NCBI RefSeq assembly: GCF_000721075.1
Contig: NZ_JOEQ01000004.1
Span: 620,001 to 684,000 of the forward strand
Length of the DNA: 64,000 nucleotides
Source of the DNA: Streptosporangium amethystogenes
Lineage (GTDB): Bacteria; Actinomycetota; Actinomycetes; Streptosporangiales; Streptosporangiaceae
Direction: 5' to 3'
The notes under the pieces are model-generated. The model ran no database searches. It was given only the letters and a program-made list of their open reading frames with translations, and was not told where the DNA came from. Every line of letters begins with the position of its first letter. The first letter of the stretch is position 1. Positions 53,040 to 60,928 of this stretch are shown piece by piece. The position numbers and the translations under genes are program-made.

Positions 53040-54734
53040 GTGAAAGATCTTCCCCAGGGCGCGATGACCAGCCGCCGAGGCTTCCTCGGCCTGGTGGGGC
53101 TCAGCGCGGCCGCGGTCGCCGGCGGCGGCCTGCTGGCCGCGTGTTCCGCGCCCAGCGGCCCCCGGCCGGGCGGCGGCGGCGCCACGGCCGCCGCGGCGGA
53201 CAAACTGACGTCCCTCACCCCCACCTACACCGCCTTCCCCGGCGTCAAGCCCGACCTGCCCGGCACGGTCTCCACGCTGCCCGGGGTCCCCGACGTCAGC
53301 GGCGGCTTCACCTCCTACCCGGCCGCCCCCACCGCGGCGCTCACCCAGAAGGCCGGCAAGGGCGGCACCTACAAGGCCATGACCCCGCTCTGGGGACCGC
53401 CACCGCCCGGCCTGGCGAGCAACTCCTACTTCCAGGCGGTCAACGCCGACATCGGCGCCACCGTGGAGTTTCAGATCACCGACGGTAACGTCTACGGCGA
53501 CAAGGCGATCGCCAGGCTCGCCGCGGGGGACATCCCGGAGATCATGGTCATCCCGAGCTGGGAGATCGACAAGATGGCGGACTTCAACACCGCCGTCGAC
53601 AAGGCGTTCGAGGACCTCACCCCCTACCTGCAGGGTGACAAGGTCGCCCCCTACCCGCTGCTGGCCAACCTGCCGACGGCCGCCTGGCAGTGGTCGGTCT
53701 GGAACAACAAGCTCATGGCGGTGCCGTTCCCGACCGAGCCCTACCCCTTCGCGCTGCTCTACCGCAAGGACCTGTTCGACGCAGGCGGCTGGAACGCCAA
53801 CCCCAAGACCGCCGACGAGCTGTTCCAACTCGGTAAGGAGATCACCGACCCCAAGGCCAAGCGCTGGGCGTTCGGCAGCATCCACGAGGTGATGTGGCCG
53901 ACCTTCCGGATCCCGCAGGACTGGCGGTACGAGGGCGGCAAGCTCGTCCACAAGTACGAGACCCCCGAGTTCGAGCTGATGCTGGAGTTCATGCGGAAGG
54001 TCTTCGCCGAGGAGCTGGTCCACCCGAACGTGGCCGGCAGCAAGGGCGCCAACGAGAAGGACCTGATCGGGGCCGGGCAGATCCTCGTCTACCGCGACGG
54101 GCTGGGCGGCTGGAAGGAGCTGTTGCAGCAGCACCGGGGCAAGAACCCCGACTTCAGCCTGGGTGCCTTCCCGCTCTTCGCCCACGACGGCGGCACGCCG
54201 ATCATGTACCACAACACCGCGGCGGGCATCTTCACCTTCGTCAAGAAGGGGCTGCCCAAGGAGCAGGTGGAGGAGATCCTCGCCATCCTCAACTGGTGCG
54301 CGGCGCCGTTCGGGACCAAGGAGTACGAGCTCTCCAACTTCGGCGTGGAGGACAAGCACTTCACCCGGGGCGCGAACGGCATCCCGGAGACGAACGACCT
54401 CGGCCGCAAGGAGGTCGCCTACACCTACGGCTTCCTCGGCGGGCGTCCGCTCTATGTGGACTGGCCTTACCCCGACGCGGTCAAGCTCAACGTGGAGTGG
54501 CAGAACGCCGGCTTCCCGTTCATCGAGAAGGGCCCCTTCGACGGGATCAGGATCCAGCGACCGTCGAAGTACTCCGGGTTGCAGGTGCCCACCGAGGACA
54601 AGTTCACCGACATCATGCGCGGCCGTCGCCCGGTGAGCGACGCCAAGCAGATCGTCACGGAGTGGCGGCGGGACGGCGGGGACGAGGCCCGCGACTTCTA
54701 CCTGAAGGTCCTGCGGGACAACGGCCGTGCTTAG
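53040..54734 (+). CDS. Sugar ABC transporter substrate-binding lipoprotein (Tat exported)
   Basis: A 564-residue extracellular binding protein. The N-terminus has a twin-Arg motif (TSRRGFLGLVG) and a lipobox LLAAC near residue 35, so it is a Tat-exported lipoprotein. The mature part is a large family-1 type sugar-binding protein of the LplA class, with EIMVIPSWEIDKM and SGLQVPTEDKFTDI. GTG at 53040 with AAGGGAG seven to eight bases upstream. The first permease overlaps its end. Ligand likely an oligosaccharide of the GH3 substrate. Confidence 0.93.
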   Translation: MKDLPQGAMTSRRGFLGLVGLSAAAVAGGGLLAACSAPSGPRPGGGGATAAAADKLTSLTPTYTAFPGVKPDLPGTVSTLPGVPDVSGGFTSYPAAPTAALTQKAGKGGTYKAMTPLWGPPPPGLASNSYFQAVNADIGATVEFQITDGNVYGDKAIARLAAGDIPEIMVIPSWEIDKMADFNTAVDKAFEDLTPYLQGDKVAPYPLLANLPTAAWQWSVWNNKLMAVPFPTEPYPFALLYRKDLFDAGGWNANPKTADELFQLGKEITDPKAKRWAFGSIHEVMWPTFRIPQDWRYEGGKLVHKYETPEFELMLEFMRKVFAEELVHPNVAGSKGANEKDLIGAGQILVYRDGLGGWKELLQQHRGKNPDFSLGAFPLFAHDGGTPIMYHNTAAGIFTFVKKGLPKEQVEEILAILNWCAAPFGTKEYELSNFGVEDKHFTRGANGIPETNDLGRKEVAYTYGFLGGRPLYVDWPYPDAVKLNVEWQNAGFPFIEKGPFDGIRIQRPSKYSGLQVPTEDKFTDIMRGRRPVSDAKQIVTEWRRDGGDEARDFYLKVLRDNGRA

Positions 54735-55749
54735 CGACCACGCGAAGACCGGGCCGGCGGGTGACCTGACCTCACCCGCCGGCACCGGCACCTCCAAGGA
54801 TGTCCGTAAAAGGGGCTCCAGGACAAGGCGGGCGCGCCCACGACCCTTCGGATCGCGACTGAAACGTGACTGGCAGCTGCTGCTGATGGCGCTGCCGGCG
54901 ATCGGGCTGCTGCTCGTTTTCCACTATGTCCCGCTGCTCGGCAATGTGATCGCGTTCCAGGACTACTCGCCGTACGTGGGCATCGCCGACAGCCCGTGGG
55001 TGGGGTTCACCAACTTCCAGTGGCTGATGTTCGACGAGAGCTTCTGGGACGCGACGCTCAACACCCTGACGATCACCGCGTTCCAGCTGGTCTTCTACTT
55101 CCCGGTGCCGATCCTGCTGGCCGTACTGCTGGACAGCGTGGTGCGGCCCCGGCTGCGCCTGTTCATCCAGGGCATCGTCTACATGCCGCACTTCTTCTCG
55201 TGGGTGCTGGTGGTCACGCTGTTCCAGCAGATGTTCGGCGGCGCGGGCCTGCTCTCGCAGACGCTGCGCGACCACGGCTACACCGGCTTCGACCTCATGA
55301 CGAATCCGGACACGTTCCTCGTGCTGGTGACCGCTGAGACGGTCTGGAAGGACGCCGGCTGGGGGACGATCATCTTCCTGGCCGCACTGGCGGCCATCAA
55401 CCAGAACCTCTACGAGGCCGCCGCCGTCGACGGCGCGAGCCGCTGGCGGCGGCTCTGGCACATCACCCTGCCCGGCCTGCGCCCGGTCATCGTGCTGCTG
55501 CTGATCCTGCGCCTCGGCGAGGCGCTGAACGTCGGCTTCGAGCAGTTCTTCCTGCAGCGCGACGCGGTCGGCAGGGACGCCGCCGAGGTGCTGGACACCT
55601 TCGTGTACTGGCGCACGCTGCTCACCGGCGAGTGGAGCTACGGCGCCGCGGCCGGTCTGGTGAAGGGCCTGGTGGGGCTGGTGCTGATCCTGATCTCCAA
55701 CAGGGTCGCCCATCGATTCGGCGAGCAGGGAATCTACAAACGATCATGA
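54727..55749 (+). CDS. Sugar ABC transporter permease, LplB type
   Basis: A 340-residue MalF/LplB-type permease with six membrane helices after a positively charged N-terminus. The EAA loop that contacts the ATPase is EAAAVDGASRWRRLWHITLP. It starts at a GTG eight bases inside the end of the binding-protein gene. The second permease overlaps its stop. Confidence 0.93.
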   Translation: MLSDHAKTGPAGDLTSPAGTGTSKDVRKRGSRTRRARPRPFGSRLKRDWQLLLMALPAIGLLLVFHYVPLLGNVIAFQDYSPYVGIADSPWVGFTNFQWLMFDESFWDATLNTLTITAFQLVFYFPVPILLAVLLDSVVRPRLRLFIQGIVYMPHFFSWVLVVTLFQQMFGGAGLLSQTLRDHGYTGFDLMTNPDTFLVLVTAETVWKDAGWGTIIFLAALAAINQNLYEAAAVDGASRWRRLWHITLPGLRPVIVLLLILRLGEALNVGFEQFFLQRDAVGRDAAEVLDTFVYWRTLLTGEWSYGAAAGLVKGLVGLVLILISNRVAHRFGEQGIYKRS

Positions 55750-56645
55750 CGACTCTTCCCCCCTGGGCCGAGCGGCCCAGCCGCGTCGGCGCGCTCCTCA
55801 AGGGGCTCCTGCTGACGCTCATCACGGTGGGCGTGCTGTTCCCGATCTACATGGTCGCGCTGACCAGCCTGTCCACCCAGGAGGCGGTGACCGAGGCCGG
55901 CGGCCTGGTCACCGTGCCGAGCGGGCTCTCCTTCGCCGCCTACCAGGAACTGTTCGCAGGCGGCGTGGTGACCCGGTCGGTCCTGGTCAGCCTCGGCGTG
56001 ACCCTGGTCGGCACCGCGATCAGCCTGACCGTCACCGTGCTGGCCGCCTACGGGCTGTCCCGGCCCGGCTCGCTGCTGCACCGGCCGATGCTCTTCCTGG
56101 TGCTGCTGACCTTCCTGTTCGGCCCCGGGATGATCCCCAACTACCTGCTGGTCAGCTCGCTGGGACTGATCGACACGTACTGGTCGCTGATCCTGCCCGG
56201 CGCGGTCACCGCGTTCAACCTGGTGGTGATGCGGGCGTTCTTCATGAACATCCCGGACGAGGTGACCGACAGCGCCCGCATCGACGGCGCGAACGAGTTC
56301 CGCATCCTGCGCACCATCGTGCTGCCCATGTCCAAGGGCGTCACGGCGGTCATCGGCCTGTTCTACGCGGTCGGCTACTGGAACTCGTTCTTCAACGCCG
56401 TTCTCTACCTCAACGACAACGCCAAGTGGCCACTGCAGGTGGTACTGCGGCAGTACGTCCTGCAGGGCCAGTCCCTGATCGTCGGCCAGAGCGGCGTCGG
56501 CACCCTCCCCGGCCAGAGCCTGCCGCCGAGCCTGGCCATCCAGATGGCCATCGTCGTCGTCGCACTGCTGCCGGTGCTCTTCGTCTACCCGTTCGTCCAA
56601 CGCCACTTCACCAAGGGGGTCATCATCGGCGCCATCAAGGGGTAG
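55746..56645 (+). CDS. Sugar ABC transporter permease, LplC/YtcP type
   Basis: A 299-residue second permease with six helices and the EAA loop DSARIDGANEFRILRTIVLP. The ATG overlaps the first permease's stop (ATGA, 55746-55749). The operon has no ATPase, so a shared MsiK-type ATPase from elsewhere probably energises it, as in other actinobacterial sugar importers. Confidence 0.94.
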   Translation: MTTLPPWAERPSRVGALLKGLLLTLITVGVLFPIYMVALTSLSTQEAVTEAGGLVTVPSGLSFAAYQELFAGGVVTRSVLVSLGVTLVGTAISLTVTVLAAYGLSRPGSLLHRPMLFLVLLTFLFGPGMIPNYLLVSSLGLIDTYWSLILPGAVTAFNLVVMRAFFMNIPDEVTDSARIDGANEFRILRTIVLPMSKGVTAVIGLFYAVGYWNSFFNAVLYLNDNAKWPLQVVLRQYVLQGQSLIVGQSGVGTLPGQSLPPSLAIQMAIVVVALLPVLFVYPFVQRHFTKGVIIGAIKG

Positions 56646-56664
56646 GCCGCACATCATCCGCAAG

Positions 56665-56690
56665 CGGCACGGACCTGCCGGCCCGTGCCG
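56665..56690. terminator. Terminator between the permease and GRAS genes
   Basis: CGGCACGG and CCGTGCCG pair across a 10-base loop, in the 57-base gap between convergent stops. Confidence 0.6.
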
Positions 56691-56702
56691 GTCGGCCGTC
56701 AC

Positions 56703-57785
56703 CTACCCGTGCGCCGGCACCGCGTAGATGACGGACAGGAGCGGCTCGCCGTCGAACCCGATTCGTACACTGTCCGGATCCTGGCGGATGAAAGCGGGAG
56801 GGATCGGTTCCGACACTGACTCCGCGGGCGCGGGCATCGGCCGGAAACCGGCCTCACGCAGTCGCGCGAGCCATGTCTCGGTCGGCTCGTGACGTTCGTA
56901 GCGCTCCTCGTCGTCCGCCGTGCCGACGATGTCGACCACCTCACGCCGGAAGAACAGCTTCATCGCGTTACGGTCGGCGGCCGAGACGTCCAGCGCGTCT
57001 ATCAGCCGGAAGACGGAGTGGAAGTGCCGCCACGAGTTGTGGAATCGCTCGGGCAGTGCCACCCGATGGTGATCGGAGTCCGGCTCGCACAGCACTACGC
57101 CGTCCGGCTCCGCATCGCGCAGTTTCGCCAGGAACGTGTTCCTCTCGTCGACGCCGGACGCGGCGTCCCGCAGGTGGTGCAGCGCGAACGCGGCGTTCAC
57201 CACCAGCGGGCGTGGTGCCCGGCGCACCAGCTCCCAGTCCTCGTCGGTCATCTGCTCGGCGAAGCGGGGCACCTGATGGAAGTCCAGCGGGACACCAGTG
57301 TCACGGATGGATCGTTCGGCCTGGTGGAGGCTGCCCACCGCGGGGTCCACCCCGATCACCGTCAGCCGCCCGGGGGCCTGGCCGCGATTCGCGAGCGCGG
57401 CGAGCACCACCGTCTCCTGGCCTCCCGAGCCGATGCCCACCGACATCAGGGTGGCCGTTTCCCGTCCGGCGAGGTGACCGGCGAGCAGCGCGCCGCCGAT
57501 ACGACCGGCCAGAGTCACCACCGGCAGGTGTTCGGCCACCAGGTCGAACAACTCGATTTGCGGCCGTTCGAAACGGCACAGATACAGATTGTCCCGCTCA
57601 TCCTGGTGAGTGCCGAGCCGACGGGCCAAGGCGTCGTGGTAGAGCAGGTAGAGGAAGTCATCGCCCACCTTCTCGGGGGCGATCAGGCCGCGTAGCTTGT
57701 CCAGCCAGCGCCGGGCGGTGTCAGTGCGGCCCGCGTCCGTTTCTTCCACGGCGCGGCACAGCATGTCGAATGCATGAACACTCAC
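56703..57785 (-). CDS. GRAS family protein (SAM-methyltransferase-like fold)
   Basis: A 360-residue protein resembling the GRAS domain, better known in plant transcription factors but of bacterial origin. In order: YLCRFERPQIELFDLVAEHL (68-87), the glycine-rich motif SVGIGSGG (115-122), VIGVDPAV, LVVNAAFALHHL (194-205), PDGVVLCEPDSDHH, FHNSWRHFHSVFRLIDAL (248-265), REVVDIVG (281-288) and ERHEPTETWLARLREAGF at the end, as in the GRAS PFYRE and SAW regions. It may be a methyltransferase or ligand-binding protein. GTG at 57785 with AGAGGA five bases upstream. Confidence 0.82.
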   Translation of the reverse strand: MSVHAFDMLCRAVEETDAGRTDTARRWLDKLRGLIAPEKVGDDFLYLLYHDALARRLGTHQDERDNLYLCRFERPQIELFDLVAEHLPVVTLAGRIGGALLAGHLAGRETATLMSVGIGSGGQETVVLAALANRGQAPGRLTVIGVDPAVGSLHQAERSIRDTGVPLDFHQVPRFAEQMTDEDWELVRRAPRPLVVNAAFALHHLRDAASGVDERNTFLAKLRDAEPDGVVLCEPDSDHHRVALPERFHNSWRHFHSVFRLIDALDVSAADRNAMKLFFRREVVDIVGTADDEERYERHEPTETWLARLREAGFRPMPAPAESVSEPIPPAFIRQDPDSVRIGFDGEPLLSVIYAVPAHG

Positions 57786-58308
57786 GTTGGTCCTCTTCAC
57801 TTCTGTGCGTGACGGCTGCCCGGTGGCATGGGCCGCGAGTGTCTTCTCCGCCGCACTCCGGAAGGGGGCCAGACCGCGGTACACGTCCGCTGCGGCCGGG
57901 CACGTTCGGGGAGCGGGGCACGGCCGGTAAAGCCGGTCGTCTGACGGCTCGGGCGCCCATTTGGGTTCATGGTCGGAGTGATTCTCGGTTTCGAACGGGA
58001 CCACTGCGCACCGATCCGTACGTGCTGCCTCTCGTTTCTCCCGGTGACTTTTCCGTGAAAGAATGACGTCGGCCCCTACGAGAAGATCCCTGAGTCGGGA
58101 AAACGTCTTCCCGCCTGTTTTCTCCTCGTCAAGTGCATAGTTGGCCAGCGCTCTTGGAATCGACTTGTACGCGCTTTGGCATCGGCTTAGAGCTCCGCCG
58201 GAGCACACCAAGCGATGCCCGGGTCTCAGCAGGACCGTCGACCAGGCGCCCGGACCGGCGCGTTCGCCGCCCTAGCCGGCTCCAACCCGCCCGCAAGCGG
58301 CTCGGACC
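57786..58308. other. Intergenic region between the divergent GRAS and membrane-protein genes
   Basis: About 520 bases without a convincing gene: the open frames either lack a ribosome site or are unsupported extensions of the GRAS frame. One small hairpin, CGGGAA / TTCCCG at 58096-58113, is visible. The unusual length for this genome suggests regulatory sequence, but I see no known operator. Confidence 0.5.
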
Positions 58309-58767
58309 ATGCTCGTCCCCATGGGAAACGGAATCGAGAACAGGGCCGGGTGGGCGCGGATCGGCCCGTGGACGGTGCCCTGGCATTTCGCCTGGTGGTT
58401 CGCCGCCGCCCTGGTGGCGTCGGCCACAGCGCATTTCGTGCTGGACCGGGAACCCCTGACGATCTTCAACCTGCTCGCGCTCGCGGTCTACTTCTGGGCC
58501 TACGGCCAGTGGCGCCGCCGCTTCGAGCCCGAACTGGAGTCCCCCGTCGCGCAGCAATGGCTGGTCCTGCTCTTCGCGCTGATCCTGGCGCTGGTCCTGT
58601 GGCCGATCGGGAGCTGTGGTCCGCCCATCGGGACGCTGGTCCCCTGGTTCGGTGTGGACCCCGCGGAATGCGGAGGCCTGGAAGCGAGAACGACCCAGCT
58701 CACCCTGCTGGGCCTGCTGGCCATCCCGCTGGCGGTCTCCACCGCCGTCAACCGCGCCCGCGGCTGA
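58309..58767 (+). CDS. Small membrane protein of unknown function
   Basis: A 152-residue protein with three or four hydrophobic segments: about 25-43, 50-66, 82-102 and 130-146. The first two are rich in Trp and Phe (WHFAWWFAAALVASA). Two cysteines sit in the outer loop (GSCGPP and ECGG). No family recognised. The start is uncertain (ATG at 58309 or 58321) because no clear Shine-Dalgarno is present. It is divergent from the GRAS gene. Confidence 0.6.
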   Translation: MLVPMGNGIENRAGWARIGPWTVPWHFAWWFAAALVASATAHFVLDREPLTIFNLLALAVYFWAYGQWRRRFEPELESPVAQQWLVLLFALILALVLWPIGSCGPPIGTLVPWFGVDPAECGGLEARTTQLTLLGLLAIPLAVSTAVNRARG

Positions 58768-58771
58768 CCTC

Positions 58772-58797
58772 GCCTCCGGTTTCCCGCTATCGGAGGC
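58772..58797. terminator. Terminator between the membrane protein and MerR genes
   Basis: GCCTCCG and CGGAGGC pair over a 12-base loop between convergent stops. Confidence 0.55.
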
Positions 58798-58819
58798 TGA
58801 GCGGTCCCACCCGCCCGGA

Positions 58820-59131
58820 TCACCGGTCCGTCGGGCGGGCGGCGCGCTCCCTGGCCAACTCCTCCCGCAGGTCGTCGACCTGCTGCTGCAGGATGAAGAT
58901 CCGGCGTACCGCGGCGAGGCTCATGCCCTCGCCGATGAGCTGGATGGCGTCCTGGAGGTCGCCGATCTCGTGGCGGGTGTAGCGTCGCTGGCCGCCGCCG
59001 GAACGGGCGGGACGGACCACGTCGTGCTCGTCGAGCCGGCGCAGGAACGCCTGCTCCACATTGAGCATGTCGGCGACCTGACCGACTGAGTACAGCGGGG
59101 CGTGCTCGTCGTCAAAGGGCAACCTGACCAT
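58820..59131 (-). CDS. MerR family regulator, HspR-like
   Basis: A 103-residue regulator starting MVRLPFDDEH at the ATG at 59131, with AAAGGAG six bases upstream. The helix-turn-helix is LYSVGQVADMLNVEQAFLRRLDEH, followed by the wing GGGQRRYTRHEI and a C-terminal coiled coil for dimerisation. Small MerR proteins beside heat-shock genes (HspR type) repress them. It follows hsp20 on the same strand, so it is probably its regulator. No HAIR-type repeat is evident upstream of hsp20, so the target site is not proved. Confidence 0.86.
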   Translation of the reverse strand: MVRLPFDDEHAPLYSVGQVADMLNVEQAFLRRLDEHDVVRPARSGGGQRRYTRHEIGDLQDAIQLIGEGMSLAAVRRIFILQQQVDDLREELARERAARPTDR

Positions 59132-59174
59132 CACCGCTCCTTTCCTGTGGGGGACGACAGGTGTGTGAAACGCG

Positions 59175-59207
59175 CGGGGTGGGCGCCGGAACCCGGCGCC
59201 CACCCCG
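59175..59207 (-). terminator. Strong hairpin between hsp20 and merR
   Basis: CGGGGTGGGCGCCGG pairs perfectly (15 bp) with CCGGCGCCCACCCCG over a 3-base loop, between the hsp20 stop and the merR start. It would terminate most hsp20 transcripts and limit read-through into merR. Confidence 0.85.
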
Positions 59208-59236
59208 TGGAGGTCGAACGGTCAGACCCTGCCTTC

Positions 59237-59692
59237 TCAGGCTTTGATCGACTTCTGGTCCGAGGTGTGCTCGGCCTTCTGGATCTCGACCTTGCGGGGC
59301 CTGGCCCGCTCGATGACCGGGATGCGCACCGCCAGGACACCGTTGGAGTAGGCGGCGTCGATCTTGTCGCTGTCGAGGTGCTCGGAGAGGTAGACGCGGC
59401 GGGTGAAGGTGCCCATCGGACGCTCGCGGACGAACAGGCGGTCGTCCTGCCCGTACTCCTCCTCGCGGCCGGCACTCACCGAGAGCACTCCACGGTCGAC
59501 GGTCACCTCGATGGAGTCGGGGTCGATGCCCGGAAGGTCGAACTTCAGCAGGACGTCGTCCTTGCGGCGGACGCCGTCCAGCGGCATGGCCCCGCGCGCG
59601 GCGCCATCACTCGATCCGAACGCCTGACGCGTGATCCGGTCGAACTGCCGGTCGAACTCCTGGATGAACGGGTCGATCGACGTCAGCAGCAT
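59237..59692 (-). CDS. Hsp20/alpha-crystallin family small heat-shock protein
   Basis: A 151-residue chaperone that holds unfolding proteins. The alpha-crystallin domain spans about residues 40-130: LLKFDLPGIDPDSIEVTVDRG, FVRERPMGTFTRRVYLSEHL and the conserved GVLAVRIPV near the end. The N-terminal arm starts MLLTSIDPF. GGAGGTGG lies about seven bases before the ATG. A typical promoter lies 70 to 100 bases upstream. Confidence 0.95.
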   Translation of the reverse strand: MLLTSIDPFIQEFDRQFDRITRQAFGSSDGAARGAMPLDGVRRKDDVLLKFDLPGIDPDSIEVTVDRGVLSVSAGREEEYGQDDRLFVRERPMGTFTRRVYLSEHLDSDKIDAAYSNGVLAVRIPVIERARPRKVEIQKAEHTSDQKSIKA

Positions 59693-59759
59693 CGGTAACC
59701 ACCTCCATGTGAACAGGCAGGTATCCTCAAGCCCGCCTTCTCGAAAAGCTCTTAGTGAA

Positions 59760-59789
59760 GTTATAAGTTACCGACAGATCGATACGCAA
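59760..59789 (-). promoter_or_regulatory. Candidate promoter of hsp20
   Basis: On the minus strand TTGCGT (59784-59789), an 18-base spacer and TATAAC (59760-59765) resemble a housekeeping promoter. A direct repeat AAGTTATAAGTT overlaps the -10. No classical HAIR repeat is present. Confidence 0.45.
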
Positions 59790-59826
59790 GTACCCTCGCG
59801 GAAATTCTCGGCTCCCGCCGGCGGGG

Positions 59827-59891
59827 GGCACGGGAAACCGGCCGTCCTTGACGATCGCAGCGTGGGAGCCTGCCACCGGCGGTCCCGTGCC
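59827..59891 (-). terminator. Long stem-loop after the aldo/keto reductase gene
   Basis: GGCACGGGA and TCCCGTGCC form a 9-bp stem, extended by more G/C pairing, around a 47-base loop containing a further short GC palindrome. It begins eight bases past the reductase stop. Confidence 0.45.
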
Positions 59892-59898
59892 TCCCCTC

Positions 59899-60765
59899 TC
59901 AGGCCCCCTTGGACAGGGCCTCGAACTCCTCGTCGGTCAGTTCGACGCCGGCGGCGGCGACGTTGTCCTCCAGGTGGGCGACCTTCGAGGTGCCGGGGAT
60001 GGGGAGCATCACCGGGGAGCGCTTCAGCAGCCAGGCCAGGGCGAGCTGCGACGGGGTGGCGCCGTGCGCCCTGGCCGCCTCGGCGAGCGGGCCGCCCTCC
60101 TCGGCCAGCTTGCCGGTGGCGAGCGGGAACCACGGGATGAAGCCGATGCCGTTGGCCTCGGAGTACTCCAGCAGCGGCTCGGCGTCGCGGTGCGCGAGGT
60201 TGTAGAGGTTCTGCACCGAGACGATCCTGGCGAACCTGCCCGCCTCCTCGACCTGCTCGATGCTGACCTCACTGAGGCCGATGTGCCGGATCTTGCCCTC
60301 CTGCTGCAGCAGGGCGAGCTCCCCGACCTGGTCGGCGAGGGGCACCTTCGCGTCGATGCGGTGCAGCTGGAACAGGTCGATCCGCTCCACGCCGAGGTGG
60401 CGCAGGCTCAGCTCGGCCTGCTGACGCAGGTACTCGGGGCGGCCGACCGGGCGCCAGTCGTCGGGGCCCGACCGGGTGAGTCCCGCCTTGGTCGCGATGA
60501 CCAGGTCCTCGGGGTAAGGGTGCAGCGCCTTCCTGATCAGCAGCTCGGAGACGAACGGGCCGTAGGAGTCGGCGGTGTCGATGAAGTTGACCCCCAGCTC
60601 GACAGCGCGGCGCAGCACGCGGACCGCCTCCTCGGGGTCGCTCGGCTCCCCCCACACGCCCCTCCCGGTGAGCTGCATCGCCCCGTACCCCAGGCGGTTG
60701 ACCGTGAGGTCGCCCCCGATGGCGAACTGGCCCGACGCCTCGGCGGGACGTTCCGTACTCGTCAT
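59899..60765 (-). CDS. Aldo/keto reductase
   Basis: A 288-residue (beta/alpha)8 NADPH-dependent reductase. The catalytic tetrad is visible: Asp and Tyr in [10 protein letters not shown], Lys in VIATKAG and His in LFQLHR. The cofactor region near the C-terminus has [20 protein letters not shown] lies six bases before the ATG at 60765; a longer open frame upstream has no such signal. It follows the secreted GH3 gene but a hairpin separates them. Substrate unknown. Confidence 0.93.
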   Translation of the reverse strand: MTSTERPAEASGQFAIGGDLTVNRLGYGAMQLTGRGVWGEPSDPEEAVRVLRRAVELGVNFIDTADSYGPFVSELLIRKALHPYPEDLVIATKAGLTRSGPDDWRPVGRPEYLRQQAELSLRHLGVERIDLFQLHRIDAKVPLADQVGELALLQQEGKIRHIGLSEVSIEQVEEAGRFARIVSVQNLYNLAHRDAEPLLEYSEANGIGFIPWFPLATGKLAEEGGPLAEAARAHGATPSQLALAWLLKRSPVMLPIPGTSKVAHLEDNVAAAGVELTDEEFEALSKGA

Positions 60766-60877
60766 GGTGTTCTCCTCAGAATTGATCAAAATCACGGTTC
60801 GAAACGGCCACAACGCACTACCTAGGCCGATGCTTCCCTTTTCAGCGCCCGTACCCGGAAAACCGCTTCCAACCACG

Positions 60878-60910
60878 TACGGCCCGCTCCCCTCGGGGAA
60901 GCGGGCCGTA
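60878..60910 (-). terminator. Terminator of the secreted GH3 gene
   Basis: TACGGCCCGCT and AGCGGGCCGTA pair in an 11-bp stem over an 11-base loop, 18 bases after the GH3 stop. Confidence 0.8.
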
Positions 60911-60928
60911 GCCGGGGTCGGAGCCGGA

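Noticed and set aside
59693..59760. HAIR-type operator (CTTGAGT-N7-ACTCAAG) upstream of hsp20
   Set aside because: Only a single CTTGAG half appears upstream, without its partner. I therefore do not claim an HspR site.
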